DNA of 64,000 nucleotides from Paenibacillus sp. 481 (lineage in GTDB: Bacteria > Bacillota > Bacilli > Paenibacillales > Paenibacillaceae). Under the pieces are notes generated by a model that was not told the DNA's origin, searched no databases, and was given only the letters and a program-made list of their open reading frames with translations. The position numbers were made by a program, and so were the translations under genes. Where the stretch lies: positions 2,088,001-2,152,000 of the forward strand of contig NZ_CP075175.1 in assembly GCF_021223605.1 (NCBI RefSeq). Reading direction: 5' to 3'. Positions 1 to 8,002 of the stretch are shown here, one piece after another. Position 1 is the stretch's first letter, and each line of letters begins with the position of its first letter.

Positions 1-803
1 GGTACTTTTTGCCGCCGGTGCTGCTTCATCCCGAGGAGGCGATGTTGTTGCTGACGGGAGTGGAACATATCGGCGGTAGACTAGATGAATCTTGGTTGGC
101 GTATGCACAAGGTGCACGCGCCAAGATGAAGGATCTTCTGAACGAGGCCGGACTTCATCGGGTGAAGGACATTCATGGGCAGCTGTGCTTTCTGCCACAT
201 GATTGTACGGTTACGCCGTTGCACCGTAACAAGACCGAGCCGCTGCTAGGCAGTATGCAGCAAGCCGTGAAGCGCCAGCAAGCGCTGCATATTCGCTATG
301 AGACGCCTGCTAAGAATAACGGATCGGTCGAGACGGAGCGCACGATCCACCCCTACGGTATTGTGCATACCGGAGATGTGTGGGTAGCAGTTGCCTACTG
401 CTGCTTGCGCCAAGCGATCCGCCATTTCCGGCTGGATCGAATTCGTGCGCTCGAAGCGCTGGAACAGTATTTTGAACGGCCAGATCACTTCTCATTAGCA
501 GCGCATATGCCCGCGGATGACCGCAATCTTTTGGTTACAGTCACTTTTCCGTTAAGCTTATCGCAACAAGTGAAGGAATCCCGTTTTTATTACATGGAAT
601 CTATTGATGAACGTACAGATTGTCTTGTCGTAAAGCTTAAGGCACGGCAAGTGCAAGACGTGATCCCTTGGCTACTTGGTTGGGGCGCACAGGCTCGAAT
701 TATCGAGCCTTTATCGTTAGCGGAAGCAGTTAAGGAAGAAGCCGCGCGGATTGTGCAAGCTTATTCTACTTCCACATGTTCTTCGGAGTCAGAAACTTAC
801 TGA
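1..803 (+). CDS. WYL-domain transcriptional regulator (5' partial)
   Basis: The reading frame is already open at base 3, where it reads Y-F-L-P-P, the usual link between the N-terminal helix-turn-helix and the middle of YafY/PafC-type regulators, so the DNA-binding part lies outside the window. About 266 residues are visible. The middle carries a WYL-type beta domain with the typical RTIHPYGIV...WVAVAYC stretch and an RHFRLDRI segment, followed by a C-terminal WCX-like region ending in a helix (SLAEAVKEEAARIVQAY). The family binds ligands or nucleic acid through WYL and regulates transcription. A TTG at base 9 could be read as a start, but homology of the preceding residues argues for truncation. 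The target genes cannot be told from here. Confidence 0.85.
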   Translation, partial: YFLPPVLLHPEEAMLLLTGVEHIGGRLDESWLAYAQGARAKMKDLLNEAGLHRVKDIHGQLCFLPHDCTVTPLHRNKTEPLLGSMQQAVKRQQALHIRYETPAKNNGSVETERTIHPYGIVHTGDVWVAVAYCCLRQAIRHFRLDRIRALEALEQYFERPDHFSLAAHMPADDRNLLVTVTFPLSLSQQVKESRFYYMESIDERTDCLVVKLKARQVQDVIPWLLGWGAQARIIEPLSLAEAVKEEAARIVQAYSTSTCSSESETY

Positions 804-839
804 CATAATGGTGTGAGTAACCCTTCACCCGTAAAGCAA

Positions 840-886
840 AAAAGAGCAGGCAACCGATGTTAGTACAGAAGCCTGCTCTTTCTTTT
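840..886 (+). terminator. bidirectional intrinsic terminator
   Basis: The inverted repeat AAGAGCAGGC / GCCTGCTCTT has a 19-nt loop and is followed by TCTTTTTC. On the other strand it is followed by a T-run (the A-run just upstream). It sits between the converging WYL gene and the SRPBCC-PDZ gene and can end both. Confidence 0.85.
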
Positions 887-895
887 TCTAACGGT

Positions 896-1672
896 TTAGG
901 CGCTATATGCGACTGGGTATGGCGCGAGGCCGCTTTGCAGTTGTATGAATCGGCCATCACGCCATATCGTACATGTCAATTGTTCATGAATGTCACATTC
1001 ATTCACGACCATTTCCAATTCAGCGTAGCTACTAATCGCTCTATCGTTCACCTTCGTAATGATGTCTCCTGGCTGAAGACCCGCTTGTTCAGCAGGCGTT
1101 GCTTCACGAACGGATAATACTTTCGTGCCTTGCACAAGTGTGTCCGTGTCCACTCGCTCCTCGCTCTCCCCCACCGTCGTATGCTGAATTCCCAGCCACG
1201 TTTTCCACATATTAGCGCGCCGATCTTGATCGTTTTCATATACACTTTTCAAGTTCTTGAGAAACTCCAACGTCCCATAAGCCATATTCTCTTCCATGGC
1301 TTGTCCTTCCTCTCCGAACGGAAACTCCATCTGATACTCAATTGTCACCCGCACGCCGTCGGCTTCCTGCGCCAACGTCGTAATCGTGAGCGACATGTCT
1401 TCGCTTTGCAATACGAACCGCTTGCAATCAGCAATTTCGGTAATAACGCCTGCTGTATACGCTCCCCATCCGTGAGCCAAATTCATTCGCCCTCCGATAC
1501 GGAAATCGACTTCCGCCTCTCTCGTGTACCACCGATTCAAATGCTTGGGCACTGTAAGCGCCTGCCATACTTTTTCCAAAGGTGCTTGAATGACAATGTC
1601 TCTTTTTACGGACTTAACAGATCTAGTAGACTTAACAGACTCAATAGACTTAGTGGATTGAACGTTACTCAT
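896..1672 (-). CDS. SRPBCC (AHSA1/START-like) protein with C-terminal PDZ domain
   Basis: This 258-residue protein starts at the ATG at 1672, which lies inside the last codons of the upstream ArsR gene (8-bp overlap) behind GAGAGGGG. A longer start at 1726 would overlap ArsR much more. After a Ser/Lys-rich N-terminus with imperfect S-x-K-S repeats, residues about 20-145 form an AHSA1/SRPBCC hydrophobic-ligand domain (APLEKVWQALT, WYTREAEVDFRIGG, LEFLKNLKSVYE). Residues about 180-250 form a PDZ domain (EQAGLQPGDIITKVNDR). SRPBCC proteins paired with ArsR regulators are common, but a fused PDZ domain is unusual. No signal peptide or membrane segment is seen, so it should be cytosolic. The ligand is unknown. 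Confidence 0.85.
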   Translation of the reverse strand: MSNVQSTKSIESVKSTRSVKSVKRDIVIQAPLEKVWQALTVPKHLNRWYTREAEVDFRIGGRMNLAHGWGAYTAGVITEIADCKRFVLQSEDMSLTITTLAQEADGVRVTIEYQMEFPFGEEGQAMEENMAYGTLEFLKNLKSVYENDQDRRANMWKTWLGIQHTTVGESEERVDTDTLVQGTKVLSVREATPAEQAGLQPGDIITKVNDRAISSYAELEMVVNECDIHEQLTCTIWRDGRFIQLQSGLAPYPVAYSA

Positions 1673-1985
1673 GCTTCGTTTCCCCTCTCTCCAGATACAC
1701 TTTAAGATTGGACAACTGGTCTTCAAGTATGTAGCCTAAATCATCAAGCAGGGATTGGTACGCCGTTTGCACCAATGTTCGTTCCAGACAATAAAGCCGA
1801 TATTTCCCTTGCTTCTGTTCACGAATAAGACCTTCATCCAGCAAAATCTGCAAATGCTTCTTAACGGCAGGTTGTGAAATGCTGAAGGATTGCACAATTT
1901 CGGTCTGCGTCTTATCCCCTCTTGCCAGCAAATGCAAGATAGTGCGGCGCGTCGGGTCACCTAGTGCCCGATATATATCAGTCAT
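1665..1985 (-). CDS. ArsR-family winged-helix regulator
   Basis: This 106-residue protein starts at M-T-D-I-Y-R-A-L-G-D-P-T-R-R, the classic N-terminus of ArsR regulators. GGAG lies 8 nt upstream, which favours this ATG at 1985 over one at 2006 that would sit inside the likely operator. A winged helix follows (SISQPAVKKHLQILLDEGLI), with an extended C-terminal helix. There is no metal-binding cysteine pair in the recognition helix, so it belongs to the non-metal subgroup usually encoded with SRPBCC proteins. It overlaps the downstream SRPBCC-PDZ gene, implying translational coupling. It probably represses its own two-gene operon. Confidence 0.9.
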   Translation of the reverse strand: MTDIYRALGDPTRRTILHLLARGDKTQTEIVQSFSISQPAVKKHLQILLDEGLIREQKQGKYRLYCLERTLVQTAYQSLLDDLGYILEDQLSNLKVYLERGETKHE

Positions 1986-2004
1986 GTGCACCACTCCATC
2001 ATTC

Positions 2005-2024
2005 ATATAACCATAAGGTTATAT
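2005..2024 (-). promoter_or_regulatory. palindromic operator of the ArsR operon
   Basis: ATATAACC-ATAA-GGTTATAT is a perfect 8-bp inverted repeat ending about 20 bp before the chosen ArsR start. Together with the adjacent TATATAATATAG it should overlap the -10 region. Autorepression is inferred from its position and symmetry. Confidence 0.65.
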
Positions 2025-2073
2025 ATAATATAGTCGTAGCATGTTCCAATGTCAACCAATTCGTTAGGCACAT

Positions 2074-2123
2074 AAAAAAGAACCCATTTCGAAATTGTTT
2101 ACAGATCAAAATAGGCTCTTTAA
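2074..2123 (-). terminator. terminator of a decayed minus-strand gene
   Basis: On the minus strand AAAGAGCCTATTT pairs with AAATGGGTTCTTT (13 bp with wobble pairs) across a 23-nt loop, followed by a T-run. It lies just after the stop codon of the gene fragment at 2135-2345. Confidence 0.6.
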
Positions 2124-2134
2124 ACCGAGTCACT

Positions 2135-2345
2135 TTAAGTTATTTTTACGAGATTGCTTTGAAGCACGGTATCTCCCTGCTGTGGTGCAAAAGTAACTTT
2201 CGTTACCCCTGTCACATTCGTAATCAGGTTACGATCCTCCGCCTGAGTAATGCGGACTTCATACTTGAACTGTGACTGTTCGGCAGTGTGTAGGATTCAG
2301 ATTGACGACATCTACCAAAGCAAATTCTGTTTTTGGCGCTCTATG
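2135..2345 (-). pseudogene. C-terminal remnant of an unidentified protein
   Basis: On the minus strand the stop TAA at 2137-2135 ends a coherent beta-rich tail (QFKYEVRITQAEDRNLI, then VTKVTFAPQQGDTVLQSNLV). The frame is broken about 45 codons upstream, where the sequence continues in another frame as KTEFALVDVVNLNP. The tail is followed by its own terminator and has no start, so it is a 5'-deleted and frameshifted relic. I cannot name the family. The rest of 2025-2420 shows nothing more. Confidence 0.5.
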
Positions 2346-2423
2346 GAAAATTCCCGTTAAATTATGAATCGCAGCATGTATAATCGTTATAACAATTGAA
2401 TACTATGAAAAGGAGGAACTTCA

Positions 2424-2687
2424 TTGAATAGGAAGAGCGAAATGGAACGAAGAGTGACTAAATTCGGTAACAGCTTAGGTTTAACCATGACGGATGCTTT
2501 AAAACAAATTGGACTTGAACAAGGGGATACAGTGAGCATTGTTGTAAATCAATCCACTGGAGAAATTATTATTAAAAAATCAACAAAAGTAACCTTACCT
2601 GTGGGTATAAGTGATGATTTTATGGATACTTTAACCGACGTCATAGGCGAATACGATCAAACACTACGGGGTCTCAAGGATAGATGA
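2424..2687 (+). CDS. AbrB/MazE-type antitoxin
   Basis: This 87-residue protein starts at TTG 2424 behind AAGGAGGAA (spacing about 6). An internal ATG at 2442 has no comparable site. The N-terminal half is a swapped-hairpin DNA-binding fold (VTKFGNSLGLTMTDALKQIG, then LEQGDTVSIVV), and the C-terminal 40 residues would wrap the toxin. It overlaps the next gene by 4 bp (ATGA), the standard arrangement of a toxin-antitoxin operon. Neutralising the downstream Doc-like toxin and repressing the operon are inferred from this pairing. Phd is the usual Doc partner, and AbrB-type partners are also known. Confidence 0.85.
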   Translation: MNRKSEMERRVTKFGNSLGLTMTDALKQIGLEQGDTVSIVVNQSTGEIIIKKSTKVTLPVGISDDFMDTLTDVIGEYDQTLRGLKDR

Positions 2688-3091
2688 CGCAGACTAGATT
2701 TTTAACCGTTCAGGAAGTTATTGCTATCAATGTTGCTATGATTCAGCGTTACAGCCCAAGAGAGCAGATTGGAGTAAAAGATCCCAGTCTACTCGAATCT
2801 GCTATTCTCCGGGCACAATCATCAGCTTTTGGAACCGATGATTACCCCACTATTTTCCAAAAAGCAGCCGCTTTGTTTGAATCACTCGGTCAAAATCATC
2901 CTTTTCAAAATGCTAATAAACGTACTGCGTTTACTGCTCTCGTCATATTTTTACGATACAATGGCTTGCACTTTAAAATGGATCTCCAAAAAGCTGAAGA
3001 CTTCACAGTAGACATGGTAAACCACAAATATCAATTTTCAGATCTAGTAGCTATAGTTCAAAAACACTGTGTGAACTATGAGTTTCATTAA
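2684..3091 (+). CDS. Fic/Doc-family toxin
   Basis: This 135-residue protein carries the Doc signature HPFQNANKRT at about residues 66-75. It matches the Fic core HxFx(D/N)xNKR, with Asn at the usual acidic position. The N-terminal helix (LTVQEVIAINVAMIQRYSP) and the GVKDPSLLESAILRAQSSAFG segment are typical of death-on-curing proteins. In the studied Doc of phage P1 this fold phosphorylates EF-Tu. The short length and tight overlap with the antitoxin gene support a type II toxin-antitoxin module. It appears intact. Confidence 0.9.
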   Translation: MTQTRFLTVQEVIAINVAMIQRYSPREQIGVKDPSLLESAILRAQSSAFGTDDYPTIFQKAAALFESLGQNHPFQNANKRTAFTALVIFLRYNGLHFKMDLQKAEDFTVDMVNHKYQFSDLVAIVQKHCVNYEFH

Positions 3092-3117
3092 AAAGACACC
3101 CCTACGGTGTCCTTTTT
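3092..3117 (+). terminator. terminator of the Doc module
   Basis: AAAAAGACACC-CCTAC-GGTGTCCTTTTT forms a stem followed by T's directly after the Doc stop codon. It abuts a degenerate ssrA 3' fragment. Confidence 0.85.
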
Positions 3118-3177
3118 CATGTTGGTAAGGATGAGAATCTGTCCCTGACCGAAGATATCGCCAAACCAATGTCACCT
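3118..3177 (-). repeat. degenerate ssrA 3'-end relic
   Basis: Read on the plus strand, CATG..GG....G..GAG...CCCTG.CCGAAGATA.CGCCA aligns with the 3' end of the intact tmRNA gene at 36072-36118, and GTCACCT further on aligns after an internal deletion. It has the same orientation as ssrA. One of a series discussed in the findings. Confidence 0.55.
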
Positions 3178-3179
3178 AC

Positions 3180-4022
3180 TCAACCCCGCCTAAATGCACT
3201 CGCCTGCTTCTTTTTCCAAATGTAACTCGTCGAACCCACCTTCGCCACAACCACATTTCCATGATCCAATAACACAAAGAATCCTCTGGCCTTCAACTTA
3301 CGAAGCTCCTCAAAGTCCACGAAAATCACTTCATCCTTCAGATAAGCCGAAGTGTAGCTACCAGGTGCTCTAGCTTTATTGAGGGAATTAATAATAGCCG
3401 CCGACGTTGTAATCCCTATACCATGTCCAAAATATAAGTCATCCGCAATCATAATGACATTCTCCCCCCGCCATTCTGGGGTCCTAGGATCATAGTCAGG
3501 ATTTTCGAAATAAAGTACATCTCCCGGGTAAGCCTCTTCGCTATTATTTATCCTTCTCAACAGCAAGTTGCTGTCATGATTCCAACCCATTAAGAACAAG
3601 TTGTTAAAGTACGTGTTAAACTTCTCTCTACCGAGCGTATCTAAAGCCGCTTTATACAAAATGATGACCACAGCCTCCGCACATTCAAACGCATAGAGCC
3701 TTCCATTTCGAAAAATATCGTCGATCCCATCAGAGGACAGCACATCACTTCTCAATTGGAATCCGCCGTTTTCCGTGCGCAACCAAAATTGCTCGTTGCA
3801 TCGAGACTCTTGGAATGTGGCAAAGTCTGCGCCACTAGCAAGTAAAGCGTTAGCTGCTCGCACAATATTCGATCTCATTTTCAACTCAAAGTTTAATGCT
3901 GCAAGGGAATCATAACGATATAGTACGGGGCTGTTCGCCTTCTTTACCACAATATTTTTCTCAAAGAACGTTAATGGCAACATATTGATTTGCCCTGGGC
4001 TCATACCTGCTATTTGGATCAT
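3180..4022 (-). CDS. tgl: protein-glutamine gamma-glutamyltransferase (transglutaminase)
   Basis: This 280-residue protein matches Bacillus Tgl, the enzyme that cross-links spore coat proteins through epsilon-(gamma-glutamyl)lysine bonds. Family landmarks are LNFELKMRSNIVRAA, the catalytic cysteine in Y-A-F-E-C-A-E-A, DTLGREKFNTYF, GDVLYFENPDYDP, WRGENVIMI and YFGHGIGI. It starts at 4022 behind GGGGGGAAGACG. It is about 35 residues longer than the 245-residue B. subtilis protein, mostly at the C-terminus. It stands alone, as in Bacillus, and should be made in the sporulating mother cell, although I did not identify a sigma-K promoter. Confidence 0.93.
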   Translation of the reverse strand: MIQIAGMSPGQINMLPLTFFEKNIVVKKANSPVLYRYDSLAALNFELKMRSNIVRAANALLASGADFATFQESRCNEQFWLRTENGGFQLRSDVLSSDGIDDIFRNGRLYAFECAEAVVIILYKAALDTLGREKFNTYFNNLFLMGWNHDSNLLLRRINNSEEAYPGDVLYFENPDYDPRTPEWRGENVIMIADDLYFGHGIGITTSAAIINSLNKARAPGSYTSAYLKDEVIFVDFEELRKLKARGFFVLLDHGNVVVAKVGSTSYIWKKKQASAFRRG

Positions 4023-4192
4023 CGTCTTCCCCCCGTGGTTATTTTTAACATATAGGCTATTGTATGTTGCCGGTTTGAAGTTGGTGCGATTTCATTCCTT
4101 TTAATGGATGGACATGATACACTTGCGTAGGAAATAAAGCGATTACAATTACTCGTGGGTATTTAATATCACGTTGCAAAGGCGGAATCGAC

Positions 4193-4963
4193 TTGAACAT
4201 TCAGTCATACTTAGACCACATTGTTGCCTTGTTTCATGAAGAACTCCAAGACAATTTGCTAGGCATTTACTTACATGGTTCGCTATCAATGGGCTGCTTT
4301 AATCCCCACAAAAGTGATGTGGATTTTATCGTCGTCGTCAAAGACCGTTTAACAGCGGACAATCATAAACATATAACGCAAATAGCCTTGGCATTGCATG
4401 ATGAAATATCGGATGCACGAGGACCTGAATTTCATGTCATTTTGGAAAAAGTCCTAGATCCTTTCGTCTATCCAACGCCGTGTGAGTTCCATTACTCCGA
4501 CTTCCATCGCGTAAGATACGCATCGGATGACAACTATTTGTGCGGAGGGTACGAGGATAACGACTTGGCTTCCCAACTCGTAGTAGCCTATTATCGCGGA
4601 CAAACCTTATATGGCAAGCCGCTCAGCGAGCTGTATAAGCCTATCGACAGACAATATTATTTAGCGTCGATTCTTTATGATATCGAGAATGCTTCAGAGG
4701 ACATTTTGAGTAATACGATGTACATCACGTTGAACTTGTGTAGAGTACTGTTTTATTTAAAGGAAAGCTCAATTTGTTCTAAAAAAGAGGGCGGCGAGTG
4801 GGGCCTCAAGTTTCTGCCAAGTCAGTACCACGAGCTCATTCAAACGTGCTTGGAGGAGTATGCCGGACATGAGCGCACATGCGGCGGTAGCGACTGCTTG
4901 GAAAAGAAGCTGTTGGCTGATTTTGCTGACACGATGCTACGTGACATAAAGAGCTTGGTTTGA
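4193..4963 (+). CDS. aminoglycoside nucleotidyltransferase-like protein (DUF4111)
   Basis: The 256-residue product has the nucleotidyltransferase motif LHGSLSMGCF...SDVDFIVVV at residues 28-50 (GS followed by D-x-D). An ANT(3'')/ANT(9)-like C-terminal helical domain follows, including LSELYKPIDRQYYLASILYDIE and the LNLCRVLFYLKE segment. Such enzymes adenylylate aminoglycosides such as streptomycin or spectinomycin, but chromosomal members are often untested. It starts at TTG 4193 with AAGGCGG 8 nt upstream, so translation may be weak. It is a single-gene unit with its own terminator. Confidence 0.8.
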   Translation: MNIQSYLDHIVALFHEELQDNLLGIYLHGSLSMGCFNPHKSDVDFIVVVKDRLTADNHKHITQIALALHDEISDARGPEFHVILEKVLDPFVYPTPCEFHYSDFHRVRYASDDNYLCGGYEDNDLASQLVVAYYRGQTLYGKPLSELYKPIDRQYYLASILYDIENASEDILSNTMYITLNLCRVLFYLKESSICSKKEGGEWGLKFLPSQYHELIQTCLEEYAGHERTCGGSDCLEKKLLADFADTMLRDIKSLV

Positions 4964-4998
4964 TTGTATGTGGGGCGAGTCCCATATCCGTTCCAACG

Positions 4999-5031
4999 CA
5001 AAAAAAGACACCCGCGTGGTGTCCTTTTTCA
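4999..5031 (+). terminator. terminator after the nucleotidyltransferase gene
   Basis: AAAAAAAGACACC-CGC-GTGGTGTCCTTTTT forms a short stable stem with flanking A- and T-runs. It can also serve the converging acetyltransferase gene. Confidence 0.8.
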
Positions 5032-5048
5032 TGTCGAAACGTACCTAC

Positions 5049-5561
5049 CTATTGCACATCAAATGCATACAAGCCTATCTCTTCTGCATCACCCGAAAGC
5101 TTAACCATTCCCTCAAACTGCATCCCTAGCTTTTTCAGAAGATTCGCTGAGCGATAATTGTCTGGAGAAGTTATGCCTAAAATACGACTTAGGCCCAATA
5201 CATTTGTTCCGTAATCTATCGTTGCAGAACCTGCCTCATAAGCATACCCCTGCCCCCAGTATTCAGGAAGAAACGCATAGCCAATATCCGTATCGTCTAG
5301 AGTATCCCGCTTTATTAATCCACAGATCCCAATAGGAGTCCCATTCTCCTTCAGCTCCGTCAAATACAGACCAAAGCCCAATCGGGCGTACATTTCAACG
5401 GGCCCGTTCAAAATGTAGCCGTGTGCATCCGCAATCGTTCTTACGCCTTTATCGCCGATATATTGCAGCCACGAGGGCGTGTTTAGAAGCTCAACAATAA
5501 ACTCCGCATCGTCAGTTGTTAGCTCACGAATGATTAATCGTTCTGTTTCGATAATGTTCAA
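5049..5561 (-). CDS. GNAT-family N-acetyltransferase (RimJ/RimL type)
   Basis: This protein of about 170 residues starts N-I-I-E-T-E-R-L-I-I-R, the standard opening of RimJ/RimL acetyltransferases. I chose the TTG at 5561, preceded by GGAGG at 9 nt. An ATG at 5600 would add 13 residues unlike the family. The acetyl-CoA core is visible as IGICGLIKRDTLDDTDIGYAF, then PEYWGQGYAYEAG, then SPDNYRSANLLKKLGM. The substrate is probably the N-terminus of a protein or a small amine and cannot be told from sequence. Confidence 0.88.
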   Translation of the reverse strand: MNIIETERLIIRELTTDDAEFIVELLNTPSWLQYIGDKGVRTIADAHGYILNGPVEMYARLGFGLYLTELKENGTPIGICGLIKRDTLDDTDIGYAFLPEYWGQGYAYEAGSATIDYGTNVLGLSRILGITSPDNYRSANLLKKLGMQFEGMVKLSGDAEEIGLYAFDVQ

Positions 5562-5631
5562 CCTTATTGCCTCCTCATGTGAATCATACAGACGTTCCAC
5601 TGCAAATAGTTTACCGATATGTAGCAGCTAA

Positions 5632-5663
5632 AGCAAAAAGCCGACCATATTCAGTCGGCTCAA
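5632..5663 (-). terminator. terminator of the chemotaxis receptor gene
   Basis: On the minus strand AGCCGAC-TGAATATG-GTCGGCT is followed by TTTTGC. It is about 45 nt beyond the receptor stop codon. Between the two lie three imperfect copies of a CTACGTATC unit at 5675-5712 with no evident function. Confidence 0.8.
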
Positions 5664-5709
5664 TGCGATGCACAATTCACGTATCATCTACGTATCAACT
5701 ACGTATCGT

Positions 5710-7785
5710 CTATATGCTAAATTTCTTAATGTTTTCCTCAAGCTCCTCGGAAAGTCCTTTGAGCTGCGTCAGATAAACGGCCACATCATCAATCGTAGCC
5801 AACTGCTCCTCAGCTGCCGCCGACACGTCTTGGGTAATAGCAGCATTTTCTTCCGTAATCGCTGAAATATTCGTAAAGACGTCCGTCAGTTCATATCGCT
5901 TCTCAACCATCATCTGGATTTGACCGTCAACCTTGCTAGTCTTATCCATTTGGCTGTTCACAGAAACCATAATATCGTTAAAGATCGATTCTGTTTCTCG
6001 AACCGCTGTTTCTTGGTCCTTAAACAGTTCGCGGGATGTGCCGATGGCCTGAACAGCCGCTCCCACCTGATTATTTACATTTGAAATAATGTGGCTAATA
6101 TTGTTCGCAGCGGAAGCAGATTGCTCCGCGAGCTTGCGAATCTCAGCAGCTACCACAGAGAATCCACGTCCATATTCACCTGCTCTTGAAGCCTCGATCG
6201 ACGCATTCAGGGCCAACAAATTCGTCTGGCCGGAAATTTCAAGAATAGTAGCAAGTATGCTGCTAATTTCGCCAGCGCTTGCATTCACTTGATTAATCGC
6301 TTGTGCCGTATCCTCTGAAGATTGCAACGTACTGTTAAATCTTCCGACCAACTCCTGCACAATAACGATACCGCGACGATTCAGTTCACTTGTACGACGA
6401 GCAATCTCTAGTATTTCCTGAGTAGATGTCGTAACCTGATCAATCGCGCCGCCAAGTTCTTCAACTTTTTCAGAGCCCTCCGTAACGGTATTCGCTTCAT
6501 CGCTTGAAGCAGAGGCAAGCTGAATGATGGACTCCGTAATTAATGACGAAGCCTTCTGCGTCTGATCCATACTGTCTTTCAGGCTGACTGCCGATTGAGA
6601 AACGATATGCCCCGAACTAGAAATCCCACCGATCAAGTCCTGGATATCTCGTTTCATTGCGTCTATTGCCCGCACCATGGTGCCTACTTCACTTCGCTTG
6701 TTCAGCATGGATTGCGGAATATCGATCGCCAGATTACCACCACCGATTTGTTGCAAATACTGAACAGCAGCATTTATCGGCTTCGTAATCGCGCTAGATA
6801 CGAACAAGGCTGCCCCAATCGCGATCAAAGCAATAATAGCCATGACAAGGAAAATGAGTTTTTGAATCGCATTGACCGAATCCTCTATTTCACTCTGGTC
6901 CATAACCGCTATATATTTCCACCCATTCTCAGGTGAAATGTAAATGCTCGCTGTATTTTCTTCCTTATTCAAAGTGAAGTCCACGTTCTTGCCTGACATC
7001 TTGTCGATGTCAGCAAATTGTGCGACGCCCAGATCCTTTAGCTGTTTAAAGTTCGTTTCTGGGTTTCTAGGATTTGCAAGAATCGTACCAAACTGATCCG
7101 TCAAAATGACATAACCTGTTTTACCGATCTTCATCTCATCGATAATCTTAGTCAGGAAATCCAAGCTTACGTCTACACCTTGAACACCTACGATGTTGCC
7201 TTTGGCATCCTTAATGGATTTTGATGAGCTAACAATCGGTGCTTTAGTAGTTAAAGCAGCATAAGCTCCCGTACGCATGACTTTGTCGGGATTCTCTATC
7301 GCCTGTGTATACCACGCTCTAGATCTTGGGTCAAATTGGTCGACGGACGTTCCGTCTGGCCACTGTATGTATCCACCATCCTTCGTTCCCATATAAATAT
7401 AGTGCACGTTTGGATGTGTCTTGGAATAATCCAAGAAGAAGTTATAAATTTGAGCTTCTAGACCTCCATTTTTAGCCGGAGTCATCTGAATAGTTCCATC
7501 TTTTCCCACTGCATTCGCATAAGAGGTAATGGAACTGTCGATCTGTTTAACGAGATTGTTTTTAGCAAAATATTCAACCGATTCATTCACCGTAGTGAAA
7601 TATAAGTTAATAGCTCCGCTTACTTGCTTAATTTCCTTGCTTGTAGCTTCGTAGAATTTCTCTTCCATATCTTTTCTGACTTCCTGGTTTATCGTGAGTC
7701 CCATCGATAATGTCGATAATAATACCAGAATGACCATCGTAACCAATAGTTGGAGTTTTAGATTCCACTGCACTTTCATTCTCAA
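5710..7785 (-). CDS. methyl-accepting chemotaxis protein with dCache sensor
   Basis: This receptor of about 691 residues starts best at TTG 7785, with GGGGGAG 7 nt upstream. An ATG further upstream at 7827 has no binding site. A first membrane helix ([18 protein letters not shown]) is followed by an extracellular double-Cache domain of about 270 residues ([44 protein letters not shown]). Then come a second helix ([20 protein letters not shown]), a HAMP domain and a long coiled-coil signalling domain with the conserved hairpin tip ([16 protein letters not shown]). It should sense small molecules outside the cell and control CheA. The ligand is unknown. Confidence 0.93.
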   Translation of the reverse strand: MRMKVQWNLKLQLLVTMVILVLLSTLSMGLTINQEVRKDMEEKFYEATSKEIKQVSGAINLYFTTVNESVEYFAKNNLVKQIDSSITSYANAVGKDGTIQMTPAKNGGLEAQIYNFFLDYSKTHPNVHYIYMGTKDGGYIQWPDGTSVDQFDPRSRAWYTQAIENPDKVMRTGAYAALTTKAPIVSSSKSIKDAKGNIVGVQGVDVSLDFLTKIIDEMKIGKTGYVILTDQFGTILANPRNPETNFKQLKDLGVAQFADIDKMSGKNVDFTLNKEENTASIYISPENGWKYIAVMDQSEIEDSVNAIQKLIFLVMAIIALIAIGAALFVSSAITKPINAAVQYLQQIGGGNLAIDIPQSMLNKRSEVGTMVRAIDAMKRDIQDLIGGISSSGHIVSQSAVSLKDSMDQTQKASSLITESIIQLASASSDEANTVTEGSEKVEELGGAIDQVTTSTQEILEIARRTSELNRRGIVIVQELVGRFNSTLQSSEDTAQAINQVNASAGEISSILATILEISGQTNLLALNASIEASRAGEYGRGFSVVAAEIRKLAEQSASAANNISHIISNVNNQVGAAVQAIGTSRELFKDQETAVRETESIFNDIMVSVNSQMDKTSKVDGQIQMMVEKRYELTDVFTNISAITEENAAITQDVSAAAEEQLATIDDVAVYLTQLKGLSEELEENIKKFSI

Positions 7786-8002
7786 GTTGTTTCTCCCCCA
7801 TTTTGCTAAACATTGAAGTGATCTCATTACATATTATCGGCAAAAAATAAAAATTTGTTATATATTGTCGAAAGATTTGCGAAATATGAGGACTTTTGTC
7901 GGATTCTATTCATTTTTTCGGAGGATCGTACGATAAATGTTAAGGGGAGAGAAAAATAAGCAATTTGAACTATCAAAAAGACATCAGGAGGCACAACACA
8001 AC

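Noticed and set aside
5675..5712. Three short CTACGTATC repeats as a regulatory iteron array
   Set aside because: There are only three imperfect units at the 3' end of the chemotaxis receptor gene, with no replication or regulatory context.
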